Shown here: piece after piece, positions 6,621 through 16,148 of the stretch
How positions within the stretch are numbered: the first letter of the stretch is position 1
How the letters are laid out: each line of letters opens with the position of its first letter
Assembly (NCBI GenBank): GCA_944320735.1
Contig: CALUIQ010000032.1
Span: forward strand, 1 to 33,567
Reading direction: 5' to 3'
From: an uncultured Bacteroides sp.
GTDB lineage: Bacteria; Bacteroidota; Bacteroidia; Bacteroidales; Bacteroidaceae
Length of the DNA stretch: 33,567 bases
Notes under the pieces: model-generated
What the model saw: the letters and a program-made list of their open reading frames with translations, nothing else
Told to the model about the DNA's origin: nothing
Databases searched by the model: none
Translations under genes and position numbers: made by a program

Positions 6621-9600
6621 TTCTTTCTTCGTTTACTTCGGTTGGTAGATATATAACTGTAAATGGCGGGTACGATGTACATAGTGAGCAGCGTGGACAC
6701 AATCATACCGCCCACCACCGCCGTACCCATAGCGATGCGTTGGTTAGCTCCCTCACCACTGGCAAAAGCCAACGGGATAAGGCCGAGGACAGTGGCGGCA
6801 CTGGTCATCAGGATGGGGCGCAGACGTTGCAGGGCCGCATCCTTGATGGCCTGCATCTTGTCCTCGCCGTGCTCTTGCTTCAAGTTGGCGAACTCCACGA
6901 TAAGGATACCGTTCTTGGCCACCAAACCAATCAACATAATGATACCAATTTGGCTGAAGATATTCATCGTGATGCCTCCGAAATACATAAACACCAACGC
7001 TCCCGCAATGGCCAAAGGCACGGTGAACATAATCACCAACGGGTCTTTGAAGCTCTCGAACTGCGCCGCCAGAATCAAGTAAATCAAGAAGATGGCGAGG
7101 ATGAAGGCGAACATCAGGCTGGAGGCACTCTCGCTATAATCCTTGGAGTCACCGGAAAGGGCGGTGCGGAACGTGTCGTCCAATACTTCGTCGGCAATCT
7201 TGTCCATCTCTTCCAATCCCTGTCCGATGGTTTTTCCTTCGGCCAAGCCGGTGGACACCGTGGCGGAAACGAAGCGGTTGTAACGATAGAGTTTGGGAGG
7301 CGCGGTGCCGTAGATGATTTCCACCAAGTTGTCCAACTGCACCATCTTGCCATTGTCGCTGCGGATGTACAAGCCCACCAAATCTGAAGGTTTGTTGCGT
7401 TGCTGGCGGTTGATTTCGCCCAATATCTCGTATTGCTTTCCGTTCATATAGAAATAGCCCATACGCTGTCCGCTCAAGCCGTACTGCAAAGTCTGGGCGA
7501 TGTTGCGGGTGCTGATGCCCATCGTGCCCGCCTTGTCGCGGTTAATCTGGATGCGTGCCTCCGGGTCACTGAACTTCAAGTCCACGTCCGCCATTTGGAA
7601 AGTGGGGTTCTCGTACACCCGCTCCATAAACTTGGGCAGCACCTCCTGCAATTTCTCAATGTTGGTGGCCTGCAACACGTATTGCACCGGCATACTGGCG
7701 CGTCGTCCACCAAAGGAAGACTGCTGACGCACGAAAGCGCGTGCCATAGTTTCCTTCTGCACGGCTTTGGACAGCTCTTCCGCCACCTCCATCTGCGTGT
7801 AGTCACGCTCCCGGATGTCTTTCAACGTAATTTGTATGTTTCCGCTACCGCTGGACACACGTGCCGTAACGGCCTTCGCATCGGGAATGATGGAGTCTAC
7901 CACATCGTTAATGCGTTCCGTGTAGTCGCGGATATATTCATAGCTGACACCTTCGGCACCGCTGGTGCTGATGGTAATCTGCGAACGGTCTTCCAACGGA
8001 GCCATCTCGGCAGGAATATGATTCCACAAAAAGACAATCAACACAAACATCAGCCCCGAAAACGCCAACGCAATCCAACGCTTACGCAAAAATGCGGCCA
8101 GCGAACGACTGTACAAACGGTTCATTCCCTCAAAGAAAGGCTCCGTCTTACGGTAGAACCAATTTTTCTTCTCTTGGTGTTTCAACAGTTTTGTGGCCAA
8201 CATCGGGGTGAACGTCAAGGCGGCGAAAGCCGAAATCAAGATAGAGCCGGATATGACGAAGCTGAACTCACGGAACAGACGTCCCGTGGTGCCTTCCATA
8301 AAGACAATGGGGAAGAACACCGCCACCAACGTAATGGTCGTGGAGATGATAGCGAAGAAAATCTCTTTCGCTCCCTCGATACCCGCCTGCAACGGCTCCA
8401 TACCCTGCTCGATACGGACGTAGATGTTCTCCGTCATCACAATGGCATCGTCCACCACCAAGCCCACGGCCAATACGACCGCCAACATTGTCAACACATT
8501 GATGGAGAAGCCCGCCACGTACATCACGAAGAAAGCACCGATGAGCGAGACGGGAATCACGATGCAGGGCACCAACGTCACGCGCCAGTCGCGCAGGAAC
8601 AGGAAGATGATGATAATCACCAGGACAAACGCCTCGTACACCGTATGCTCCACCTCACTGATGGAGGCACGGATGAAGCGCGTATTGTCGAAACCGTATG
8701 TATAGTCCACATCGTCCGGCAGGTCCTTCTTCATACGTTCCATACGTTCGTACACGGCATCGGCTATCTCGATGTGGTTGGCACCCGGCTGCGGAATCAC
8801 CACTACACCTACCATCGGCACGCCGTTCATCTTCATATAGCTCTTGATGTCGGCTGCTCCCAATTCCGCCCGGCCAATGTCGCTGAAGCGGATGATGCGA
8901 TTGCCGTCCTCGCGGATGATGAGGTTGTTGAACTCCTCCGGCGTGTGCATCAAGCCCAAGGTGCGGATGGTCAGTTCCGTCGTGTTTCCCTCGATGCTTC
9001 CCGAAGGCAACTCAATGTTCTCGCGGTCGATGGCCTCTTTCACGTCCACGGGCGTAATGCCGAAGCCCGACATCTTCGTAGGATCCAGCCAAAGGCGCAT
9101 CGAGTATTTCTTTTCGCCCCAAATGCTCACGCTACTCACATCGGAAATGGTCTGCAACTGCTCCTTCACGGTGAGGTCGGCAATCTCGCTCAATTCCAAC
9201 AGCGAACGCTTGTTGCTCTGCAAGGCCACCATCAGAATAGGCGTGGCATCGGCATCGGCCTTCGATACGGTAGGCGGGTCACAGTCATCGGGCAAGTAAC
9301 GCTGGGCGCGCGACACTTTGTCACGCACGTCGTTGGCAGCCGTCTCTAAGTCTACGGACAATTCAAACTCCACCGTGATGCGGCTCTGCCCCTGCTGGCT
9401 CACGCTGGTAAGCGAGCGGATGCCCGGTATGCCGTTGATGTTCTGCTCCAACGGCTCGGTTATCTGGTTCTCAATCACATCGGCATTGGCACCCGTGTAC
9501 GAGCATTGCACGGAGATAATGGGGTTGTCCACCGACGGATATTCGCGTACGCCCAAGTAGGTATAACCAATGAATCCGAAAAGCAGGATAATGATGGTCA

Positions 9601-9649
9601 ATACCGTAGAAAGGACCGGGCGTCGTATGCTTAATTCGGAAATGTTCAT
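6617..9649 (-). CDS. RND efflux pump, HAE-1 type inner membrane transporter
   Basis: A 1010-residue proton-driven transporter of the AcrB/MexB superfamily. Twelve membrane helices are arranged as TM1, large periplasmic loop, TM2-7, second loop, TM8-12. N-terminus MNISELSIRRPVLSTVLTI is typical. The proton-relay pair Asp400-Asp401 is in LAVGLVVDDAIVMTEN (TM4), and Lys912 in GLVAKNGILIVEFA (TM10) completes it. The GxxxxTxTPM-like FTPMLATKLL segment lies in TM6. The drug or metabolite exported is unknown; the Asp pair rules out metal-specific (CzcA) types only tentatively. Both neighbours overlap it by 4 bp. Confidence 0.95.
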   Translation of the reverse strand: MNISELSIRRPVLSTVLTIIILLFGFIGYTYLGVREYPSVDNPIISVQCSYTGANADVIENQITEPLEQNINGIPGIRSLTSVSQQGQSRITVEFELSVDLETAANDVRDKVSRAQRYLPDDCDPPTVSKADADATPILMVALQSNKRSLLELSEIADLTVKEQLQTISDVSSVSIWGEKKYSMRLWLDPTKMSGFGITPVDVKEAIDRENIELPSGSIEGNTTELTIRTLGLMHTPEEFNNLIIREDGNRIIRFSDIGRAELGAADIKSYMKMNGVPMVGVVVIPQPGANHIEIADAVYERMERMKKDLPDDVDYTYGFDNTRFIRASISEVEHTVYEAFVLVIIIIFLFLRDWRVTLVPCIVIPVSLIGAFFVMYVAGFSINVLTMLAVVLAVGLVVDDAIVMTENIYVRIEQGMEPLQAGIEGAKEIFFAIISTTITLVAVFFPIVFMEGTTGRLFREFSFVISGSILISAFAALTFTPMLATKLLKHQEKKNWFYRKTEPFFEGMNRLYSRSLAAFLRKRWIALAFSGLMFVLIVFLWNHIPAEMAPLEDRSQITISTSGAEGVSYEYIRDYTERINDVVDSIIPDAKAVTARVSSGSGNIQITLKDIRERDYTQMEVAEELSKAVQKETMARAFVRQQSSFGGRRASMPVQYVLQATNIEKLQEVLPKFMERVYENPTFQMADVDLKFSDPEARIQINRDKAGTMGISTRNIAQTLQYGLSGQRMGYFYMNGKQYEILGEINRQQRNKPSDLVGLYIRSDNGKMVQLDNLVEIIYGTAPPKLYRYNRFVSATVSTGLAEGKTIGQGLEEMDKIADEVLDDTFRTALSGDSKDYSESASSLMFAFILAIFLIYLILAAQFESFKDPLVIMFTVPLAIAGALVFMYFGGITMNIFSQIGIIMLIGLVAKNGILIVEFANLKQEHGEDKMQAIKDAALQRLRPILMTSAATVLGLIPLAFASGEGANQRIAMGTAVVGGMIVSTLLTMYIVPAIYSYISTNRSKRRKK

Positions 9650-10755
9650 TGGGCTGATTGGGTATTATCCATTGAAACAATATGGTCGATTGTCACATTC
9701 ATACCTGTGCGCAACTGCTGGGTACCGGACACGATGACGGTATCGCCCGCGGACAAGCCTTGCTTTACCTGCACCAACGCGTCGGTACGTATGCCCGCAA
9801 TGATTTCCACCGGTTCCGCCTTGCCCGAGCGATAGACATACACCTTGTCCTTACCCATCTCGGGCACGATGGCCTCCGAAGGGATGGCAAGCGCGTTCTC
9901 ATATTCCTGTTTCTTCAAATTGATGGAGACATAACGTCCCGGCATAATGAAACCTGATTCATTGGGATAGAGGGCACGGATGGTCAAGGTATGCGTATTG
10001 GGGTCGATGCTCGACTCGCGGGCATACACTTTGGCGTGATAGGTGTTCAACGAGCCTTCCAAGGTAAAGGTCAGACTGGTGCCCTTTTGTATCATAGCGG
10101 CATAACGCTCGGACACGGAAAATTCGACCTTCAAGGGAGTGGTCTTGGTGAGCTTCGCCACTACGGTTGTGGGCGAGGCATAACTTCCCACGCTGACCTG
10201 ACGAAGTCCGATGACACCATCAAAGGGAGCGCGCAACTCGGTCTGCTCTATTTGCGCTTCCACGCTTTCGATGTCCGCGTTCAAGGTGGCCAATTCGGTC
10301 TTTACCTGCTCGTAAGCTTCTTGGCTGACGGCGTCACGCTTCAGCAAGGCATCCTGACGGAACACCCGGTCTTCGGCCAGCTTCAGTTGAGCCACCAGGC
10401 GTTGCAATTGGGCTTGCAAAGGACGGTCGTTTACTTTGGCCAACAGCTGCCCTTTTTGGACAAAAGTTCCTTCCTGAAAGTTTATCTGGGTAATCTTGCC
10501 GGAGGTTTCGAAAGACAAATCTACCTCCTCATCGGGTATCAGACTACCAATGATGGGGATTTCATCGGTCAATGTTTGCGGTTTGACGATTACTGCGTTT
10601 ATGTTCAAAACCCGTTTCACACGGCTTGTTCCGCTCATCACCTTGTCGGCTTCCGCCAAATCCTCATTGAGTTTGGGCATCTGCGACCAAACGCCCCACC
10701 CTATCAATCCGGCACCTACAACCGTGATGATGCTCCATTTTAGCTTTTTGTTCAT
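9646..10755 (-). CDS. Efflux RND periplasmic adaptor (membrane fusion protein)
   Basis: A 369-residue adaptor linking the inner membrane pump to the TolC-like channel. An N-terminal membrane anchor (WSIITVVGAGLIGWGVW, about residues 8-24) has no lipobox cysteine. The lipoyl half-motif VDLSFETSGKITQINFQEGT (about 82-101) is followed by a short alpha-hairpin (about 110-170), the second lipoyl half ELRAPFDGVIGLRQVSVGSY, a beta-barrel domain, and a membrane-proximal domain ending in IVSGTQQLRTGMNVTI. It is first of the pump trio and only 24 bp after rsgA, with no -7 motif in the gap, so transcription may enter from rsgA. Confidence 0.93.
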   Translation of the reverse strand: MNKKLKWSIITVVGAGLIGWGVWSQMPKLNEDLAEADKVMSGTSRVKRVLNINAVIVKPQTLTDEIPIIGSLIPDEEVDLSFETSGKITQINFQEGTFVQKGQLLAKVNDRPLQAQLQRLVAQLKLAEDRVFRQDALLKRDAVSQEAYEQVKTELATLNADIESVEAQIEQTELRAPFDGVIGLRQVSVGSYASPTTVVAKLTKTTPLKVEFSVSERYAAMIQKGTSLTFTLEGSLNTYHAKVYARESSIDPNTHTLTIRALYPNESGFIMPGRYVSINLKKQEYENALAIPSEAIVPEMGKDKVYVYRSGKAEPVEIIAGIRTDALVQVKQGLSAGDTVIVSGTQQLRTGMNVTIDHIVSMDNTQSAQ

Positions 10756-10779
10756 TGTTATTGTGGTATTAGTTTTATA

Positions 10780-11715
10780 TTAGTAACCTTCCCTATACTT
10801 GCTTTCCTCTTTATCTTCCAACATACTGAGATAGGAAGCGTAGCGTGACTGGCTGATGCGGTGCTCCTCTACGGCTTGAAGTACGGCGCAACCGGGCTCG
10901 TTCCGATGGGTACAATTCCCATAACGGCAATCAGCCGAAGCCTCGAATATCTCCGGAAAGTAATGGCCTATTTCCTCCACCTCCATATCGAAAGTGCCAA
11001 AGCCTTTGATGCCCGGGGTGTCGATGATGTAACCGCCCGCATCATCCACGGGATACATTTCGGAGAAAGTGGTGGTGTGCATACCTTTGTTATGAACCTG
11101 AGAGATTTCCCCCGTACGGGCATCGGTGCCGGGCAAGAGAGCATTGATCAGGGTCGATTTCCCTACACCCGAATTGCCCGAAAAGAGCGTGATGGCTCCG
11201 CGCAGTTTTGCCTTCACCTCCGCGAGGCCTTGACCTTGGGTCGCCGAAACTTTGAGACAAGGATAACCGATGGTGGTGTAGAGATGGATGAGACCATCCA
11301 AATAACGCAGGTCATCTTCCCCATAGAGATCCGTTTTATTGAAAAGCAGCGTGGTAGGAACACGGTAGGCCTCGGCCGTGGCCAAGAAGCGGTCGATAAA
11401 GGTCGTTGAAGTTTCCGGATAGTTGACCGTAACGATGAGCATACATTGGTCGAGGTTGGCGGCAATGATGTGCGATTGCTTCGAGAGGTTCGACGCGCGA
11501 CGGATGATGTAGTTCTTGCGGTCTTCTATCTCCGTGATGAAAGCCGTACCTTCCCGGTTTTCCGCTATGCGAACACGGTCGCCTACGGCCACGGGGTTGG
11601 TGCTGCGGATGCCTTTCAGTCGGAAGTTCCCCTTCACCTTGCACTCCACATCGCGCCCCTCGTCCGTACGGACCAAATACCAGCTACCGGTATTTTTTAC
11701 TACGAGACCAGTCAT
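10780..11715 (-). CDS. rsgA: RsgA, ribosome small-subunit maturation GTPase
   Basis: A circularly permuted GTPase that acts late in 30S subunit assembly, releasing other maturation factors on GTP hydrolysis; 311 residues. An OB-fold spans about residues 1-70. The G motifs are in permuted order: NKTD (G4) at 126-129, GNSGVGKS (G1/P-loop) at 180-187, a TTT switch around 214-216, DTPG (G3) at 232-235. The C-terminal zinc knuckle has Cys263, Cys268, His270 and Cys276 ([14 protein letters not shown]). Start [15 protein letters not shown] fits the family. It follows frr across a 103-bp gap filled by a palindromic repeat. Confidence 0.96.
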   Translation of the reverse strand: MTGLVVKNTGSWYLVRTDEGRDVECKVKGNFRLKGIRSTNPVAVGDRVRIAENREGTAFITEIEDRKNYIIRRASNLSKQSHIIAANLDQCMLIVTVNYPETSTTFIDRFLATAEAYRVPTTLLFNKTDLYGEDDLRYLDGLIHLYTTIGYPCLKVSATQGQGLAEVKAKLRGAITLFSGNSGVGKSTLINALLPGTDARTGEISQVHNKGMHTTTFSEMYPVDDAGGYIIDTPGIKGFGTFDMEVEEIGHYFPEIFEASADCRYGNCTHRNEPGCAVLQAVEEHRISQSRYASYLSMLEDKEESKYREGY

Positions 11716-11720
11716 TTATA

Positions 11721-11820
11721 AATGAAGAATTAAGAATGAAGAATGAAGAATTTCCTAAGCAGAAGAGAGTATAGGAAATTCTTCATTTTGCCGCAAAGCG
11801 GCTATTCTTCATTCTTCATT
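11721..11820. repeat. AATGAAGAAT-type inverted repeat between frr and rsgA
   Basis: The whole gap is a nested palindrome. A perfect 16-bp stem pairs 11742-11757 with 11772-11787 (AATGAAGAATTTCCTA), a small hairpin GCCGC-AAA-GCGGC sits at 11790-11802, and outer AAGAAT/ATTCTT arms complete it. It starts just outside rsgA and its right end touches the frr stop codon. It may attenuate read-through from frr to rsgA. The same arm sequence builds the repeat at 28214-28291. Confidence 0.8.
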
Positions 11821-12379
11821 AAACGGTCATTATCTCCTTGTCCTTAGCCGCCAGCATATCATCAATCTGCTTGATGTACTTGTCGTGCACCTTCTGCAGC
11901 TTTTCCTCTCCGCCTTTCTGGGCGTCTTCGGCCAAACCTTCTTTCACGGCTTTCTTCAATTGGTCGATGGCGTCACGACGGGCGTTGCGCACGCTTACTT
12001 TGGCGGTCTCGCCTTCGCCCTTGCACTGCTTGGCCAGTTGCTTACGACGCTCTTCGGTGAGGGGCGGAATGCCAATGCGGATGATTTCGCCGTTGTTTTC
12101 CGGCATGATGCCCAGTGAGGAGTCGATGATGGCCTTCTCGATGATGCGGAACATATTCTTGTCCCACGGCTTGATGGCGATGCTGCGCGCGTCGGGCGTG
12201 GTGACTGCGGCTACATTATTAATAGGCACCATGCTTCCGTAGGAGTCTACGCGAATGCCGTCCAACAGGCGTACGTCAGCCTTACCGGCGCGGATGTGTG
12301 CCAATGTCTCTTCCAGGTACATGACGGCCATGTCCATTTTCTCTTGGGCTTCTCCAAGGATATCTTTTACGTCTTTCAT
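11819..12379 (-). CDS. frr: Ribosome recycling factor
   Basis: A 186-residue protein that splits post-termination ribosomes with EF-G. The sequence shows the RRF pattern: HIRAGKADVRLLDGIRVDSY (about residues 32-51) for the head of helix 1 and the start of domain II, PWDKNMFRIIEKAIIDSSLG in domain II, GEIIRIGIPPLTEERRKQLA, and SVRNARRDAIDQLKK in the final three-helix bundle. The ATG at 12377-12379 gives MKDVKDILGEAQEKMD, the usual length (E. coli 185); an in-frame upstream start would read through the promoter. It precedes rsgA in the same direction. In many bacteria frr lies next to pyrH; here pyrH is 5.6 kb away in the same orientation. Confidence 0.97.
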   Translation of the reverse strand: MKDVKDILGEAQEKMDMAVMYLEETLAHIRAGKADVRLLDGIRVDSYGSMVPINNVAAVTTPDARSIAIKPWDKNMFRIIEKAIIDSSLGIMPENNGEIIRIGIPPLTEERRKQLAKQCKGEGETAKVSVRNARRDAIDQLKKAVKEGLAEDAQKGGEEKLQKVHDKYIKQIDDMLAAKDKEIMTV

Positions 12380-12426
12380 ATGGTTAGTTGTTTTTAGAAA
12401 TACTTGGTAATTGATTGATTTTTGAG

Positions 12427-12457
12427 CAAATGTAGTGCTTTTTTTATATTCCTGCAA
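12427..12457 (-). promoter_or_regulatory. Promoter of frr
   Basis: On the minus strand, -33 TTG (12455-12457) and -7 TACATTTG (12427-12434) are spaced 20 bp apart, 47 bp before the frr ATG. Confidence 0.6.
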
Positions 12458-12523
12458 CAAAAGGGAGAAAAACGCAAGGACAATCTTTGAAATATTATCG
12501 CACGACCTAGATGAAACGTCGCC

Positions 12524-13675
12524 TCAGAAAATATATTGCACCCGCATTTGTGCCAAGAAGAAGTTTCCTTGATAGAAGTCGTTGCAATGCTCGTCTACCC
12601 ATACATAGCTGGCATTCAGCTTGAAGCCGATATACTTGTTCAGGTAGTAACTAAGCCCCAATGAAACGTCTCTCACGCTCCCGCCATAAATGCCGGCTTG
12701 GGAGTCGTTGGCGTCCGCATAATCCAGGCGGGCGGTCAACAACAAGGCGCGTGGGCTGAGGGGACGTCCGGGCACAGCCGTCTTGGAGTCGTATTCAAAA
12801 TGGTTGCCCGTTAGGAGGAAGCCGCCCAAGACATACCCTCCATGCGTACGATAGGCATTCCCCATAGTACGGTTCATACGGTCCCAATAGTATTCGGCCT
12901 GCACCATAAAACGGGTGCCGAGACAAAGTAATTCTACCAATCCTTTTACTTCTGTGCCCATGTTCGGGACACTGGCTTCGAGCATCGGAATGTCGAATAA
13001 AGTCGTAATGCCATCGCTGCTGAGGCTTCCCACGGGTGGCTCCGCGGTATTTTTCTCGCGTGTACGGAAAGAGAAAGCGCCCCCTACTTGAAAGAGTGAA
13101 TGTTGGCCCCACGGTTGGAAACGTCCTACGCCACGCGAGGTAGACACGAAGGCATTCTTCTGATTTTTCCCCAACTTGTTCACATCGTTATGGGTATAAA
13201 TGCCGGTGGCCAAGTAATATCGAGGATGATGCGCGTGCCAGGTAGCTCCGAACTTGCGGCTATTGGTATAGGCCAATGTGGAAGCGGCCGGTTGCAGGAA
13301 ACTCCGGCTGGCGGTGCTGATCAGCTTGTCCATGGAGAACGGTTCGTACCCATTGCCCAAAATCAGCGTGTTGCATTCATTGACACGATAGCTCAGCAAC
13401 AAATCCTTCACCGCACACTTGCCGCCTTCCAATCCCGCATCGACCTTGGCCGTAAAATCCTTATAGGTGGCCTGAAAACCTACGCGGAGGTCGTCCAACC
13501 GATAATAACCTTGTACGTCTTCTTTGCCATATCCGGACACGCAGGCATCCAACAAGGCGCGTGTCCGAAACTTGATTTTCAAAGGATTGTCCGCCCACAA
13601 ATTACTTACAAGAAAGGCGCAGGAGAGCAGGCAGACGGAAATCCGCCTGCTTCCAAGAAAAACAGAATACATCAT
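12524..13675 (-). CDS. Porin of the OprO/OprP (phosphate-selective porin) type
   Basis: A 383-residue outer membrane beta-barrel. Signal peptide about residues 1-28 (hydrophobic ICLL-like stretch ending LWA-DN). Alternating amphipathic strands follow throughout, for example LRVGFQATYKDFTAKVDAGL, NTLILGNGYEPFSMDKLIST, FMVQAEYYWDRMN, VSLGLSYYLNKYIGFKLNAS, and it closes on AQMRVQYIF with the terminal phenylalanine of outer membrane barrels. The order of strands and the GYEPFSM segment suggest the Porin_O_P family. Selectivity for phosphate cannot be claimed from sequence. It is 29 bp downstream of the MFS gene and likely supplies outer membrane entry for the same compound. Confidence 0.7.
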   Translation of the reverse strand: MMYSVFLGSRRISVCLLSCAFLVSNLWADNPLKIKFRTRALLDACVSGYGKEDVQGYYRLDDLRVGFQATYKDFTAKVDAGLEGGKCAVKDLLLSYRVNECNTLILGNGYEPFSMDKLISTASRSFLQPAASTLAYTNSRKFGATWHAHHPRYYLATGIYTHNDVNKLGKNQKNAFVSTSRGVGRFQPWGQHSLFQVGGAFSFRTREKNTAEPPVGSLSSDGITTLFDIPMLEASVPNMGTEVKGLVELLCLGTRFMVQAEYYWDRMNRTMGNAYRTHGGYVLGGFLLTGNHFEYDSKTAVPGRPLSPRALLLTARLDYADANDSQAGIYGGSVRDVSLGLSYYLNKYIGFKLNASYVWVDEHCNDFYQGNFFLAQMRVQYIF

Positions 13676-13704
13676 TAAAGGTATAAAGCGTAAAGACTAA
13701 GCAA

Positions 13705-15042
13705 TCAGCATGCCGCCAATTGTTGTTCTTTTGATTTGAAATAATCAGCCTCCATATTTGCCGGTTGCGTACGCTCAAGAGCTACGTTTTTCTCCTTATG
13801 CCGGAAATAGAAGAACATACCGACAGACAGCAACGTGATGACAACGCCGGACACGTATGCCGCTATCTTGATAAAGGCCAGCCAATCGACATCGTAGTTG
13901 AAGAAGTTCTTATAGACCAACACGCCGACGCTGCCCAAGTAGCCAAACGAATCGGATACGCAGATGAGGAAACCGATGTTGCTGCTATAGCGGAACAAAG
14001 CTATCCACCGCTCGAAGAACATCGTGTGGAAGCAGGCGTAGCACAAATAAAGGCCAAACCCTGACAGAATCATCCACAAGATAGGAGAAAGTCGCCCGTG
14101 GGAAAACATCCAGGTGGTAAGGAACAAGAGCATGCCGCTGACCACGAAGAAGAATATATTGCTGTAGAAAGCCTTACGGTTGTCTATAATCCGTATCATA
14201 TTGGCAATGAAGAACAAGACCAGAACCGCAATGCAAATTTCAGAGAAAGCCAAAATGCCCGAATTGCCTTCATAACCCATTTGCGCCCAAATCTCTACGG
14301 CAAAGTTGTCACGCAAGTCACGATAGACGGTCAGCGTGGCATAGGTCAATACAGCCAAGGCGATGCCCCAAGAGAAGTCGCGGAAGAGCTTGCGGCGTTC
14401 GCGCCCCGTCATGGGAGCACGTTCGCTCCGCAATACTTTGTCTTCTTCGGATGGAGGGGGAATCTTGCCCAACAACCACACGCCCAGCAACAAGAACGGC
14501 ACGAACACCAACCCGGTGAGGAAAGGCATCCAAAAATCACTTACGCCCAAGTGGACGATCAGGAATTGTCCTACCGACTTGACAATGCCCGAAGCGGTAA
14601 TGAAACTGATGCACAAGCCTGCGCCCAACAGCTCTGTGTTCTTGCGTCCTTCCAAGAAAGAGATGACGATGCCGAATATCATTCCCAAGGGTAATCCGTT
14701 AATGATAAGGAAAACCACATTATACGGTTGAGGCACCCAAGCGAAGAAGAACAGGGCTGTCCACGCTACGCCCACCAGTCCTAATATATAACGGGTGCGC
14801 TGACCGGGTTTCATGGAAGAAACAATCTTGATGCCCAAGAACTTGGAGCACGTATATCCGATAACTTGGCTGATGATGGCGATAATCTTATAATCCATAC
14901 CCCAGTACGTCAGTCCTTCGAATGTAGCGGCAGACAAGGGTTTGCGGAAAGCGTACATACTCATATAAGTAATGAGTGCGGCGGCTATGCACAACAGGCT
15001 GAAGCGTGCCCCTGAGCGATTTTCAAATGTCTTTGTGTTCAT
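13705..15042 (-). CDS. MFS-type transporter, DUF5690-like
   Basis: A 445-residue integral inner membrane protein with about 12 hydrophobic segments, beginning MNTKTFENRSGARFSLLCIA and ITYMSMYAFRKPLSAATFEG. The MYAFRKP motif in the first helix recalls organophosphate:phosphate antiporters (GlpT/UhpT, which have YxxRxxF there). A central cytoplasmic loop (about residues 200-235, charged) separates two six-helix halves. It starts 17 bp after the dehydrogenase gene and ends 29 bp before the porin gene, so the three are one operon. The substrate is unknown; an organophosphonate or phosphate ester is a guess from the neighbours. Confidence 0.75.
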   Translation of the reverse strand: MNTKTFENRSGARFSLLCIAAALITYMSMYAFRKPLSAATFEGLTYWGMDYKIIAIISQVIGYTCSKFLGIKIVSSMKPGQRTRYILGLVGVAWTALFFFAWVPQPYNVVFLIINGLPLGMIFGIVISFLEGRKNTELLGAGLCISFITASGIVKSVGQFLIVHLGVSDFWMPFLTGLVFVPFLLLGVWLLGKIPPPSEEDKVLRSERAPMTGRERRKLFRDFSWGIALAVLTYATLTVYRDLRDNFAVEIWAQMGYEGNSGILAFSEICIAVLVLFFIANMIRIIDNRKAFYSNIFFFVVSGMLLFLTTWMFSHGRLSPILWMILSGFGLYLCYACFHTMFFERWIALFRYSSNIGFLICVSDSFGYLGSVGVLVYKNFFNYDVDWLAFIKIAAYVSGVVITLLSVGMFFYFRHKEKNVALERTQPANMEADYFKSKEQQLAAC

Positions 15043-15059
15043 AATTGGTCAGTTCTATT

Positions 15060-16124
15060 TTACTTGGATTGAAAGTGAATGCCCACGCGGTAAGGGTTGC
15101 GCTCGATGGCGTATCGGAAAGCATCTTCGGCATGCTCCAAGGTGAAGCCGTCATAGATGAGTTCCGCAAAAGGATATTTCTTATAATAAGTGGTGATGAA
15201 ATCTACCGCTACCTTGAAATCTTCGGCATTATAATTATGGAGTCCTTTGATGGTGCTCAGTCGACGAATGATTTGTTCGGAATCCAGCTTCACCTTGTCT
15301 TGCGGACAAACACCGCCTACCCACACGGCCGTCCCGCCAATGGCCAACGCACGCACTGAATCCTCCATGGCTCCAATGAAACCGCTGTAGTCGATGGTGA
15401 TATCGGCTTTGAGTTTCTCCACATCTGCCTGGTCGGAACGCAAACAGGTGGTGGCGCCAAAACGTCGGGCAGTCTCCAATCTCTCTTCATTGATATCCAA
15501 AGCAACCACTTCGGACGCTCCCGCCTCGCGGCACATGGCGCAGGCGATGGTGCCTAACATACCGATGCCCCACAAAGCAACCTTGCGGCCTTTCATTTCG
15601 CCAGCCAAGCGTAAAGAGCCGGCTACCGTAGACACCGCACAGTTGATGATGGCGGTTTCTGGCAACGGGACTTCTTCAGGCAAAGGCAAAATGGGAGTGT
15701 AACGGCGCAAAATCGTATATTCCGCCAACCCACCATGCAAGGTATTGTCAGCCCGCAGTTGTTCGTGACCGTATTTGAACAAGTCCGGCGACTTTTGCGG
15801 AATACCCCGACGTGACATTTCACTGTCCGGATTGGCTGCATAAATGGCCCAGGTAATGCGGCTTCCGACTTCCAACGGACGACCATAAGCGTCACACGGA
15901 GCTTCTCCCGGCCCGAAAGCCACGATGCGCCCCACTATTTCATGTCCCAAGATAGTGGGACTCTTTTCGATCCGTTTACCCATATAGGTGCTGATGTCAC
16001 TACGACAGAGAGTGGCGTATTCATTTCTTACCAGCACTTGCCCTTCGGTCAAGGCAGGGATTTCGCACGTGGCGAACTGCAGTGGCTGTCCCGCCTTTTC
16101 AAATACTACGAGTTTGCTTTCCAT
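15060..16124 (-). CDS. Zinc-binding medium-chain dehydrogenase (phosphonate-catabolism-like ADH)
   Basis: A 354-residue NAD(P)-dependent medium-chain alcohol dehydrogenase. Catalytic zinc ligands are visible as Cys in TLCRSDIST, His-Glu in GHEIVGRIVAFG, and a third Cys in INCAVSTVAG. The Rossmann motif GIGMLG is followed by VVALDIN, whose Asp favours NAD(H). The four-cysteine lobe that binds structural zinc in classical ADHs is absent; the segment after GSRITWAIYAANPD has no Cys cluster. The ATG at 16122-16124 is chosen over a TTG at 16151, which lies in the promoter. General features recall the 'phosphonate catabolism associated alcohol dehydrogenase' group (TIGR03366), but this is recollection, not a search. 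First gene of an operon with transporter and porin. Confidence 0.8.
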   Translation of the reverse strand: MESKLVVFEKAGQPLQFATCEIPALTEGQVLVRNEYATLCRSDISTYMGKRIEKSPTILGHEIVGRIVAFGPGEAPCDAYGRPLEVGSRITWAIYAANPDSEMSRRGIPQKSPDLFKYGHEQLRADNTLHGGLAEYTILRRYTPILPLPEEVPLPETAIINCAVSTVAGSLRLAGEMKGRKVALWGIGMLGTIACAMCREAGASEVVALDINEERLETARRFGATTCLRSDQADVEKLKADITIDYSGFIGAMEDSVRALAIGGTAVWVGGVCPQDKVKLDSEQIIRRLSTIKGLHNYNAEDFKVAVDFITTYYKKYPFAELIYDGFTLEHAEDAFRYAIERNPYRVGIHFQSK

Positions 16125-16148
16125 TGACGATTCATTTTTATTCCGCTG

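Noticed and set aside
7400..9349. A 649-codon open frame on the plus strand opposite the RND pump gene
   Set aside because: It is the mirror of the conserved pump gene, is very rich in His, Arg and Gln, and matches no fold; high GC at third positions keeps the opposite strand open.
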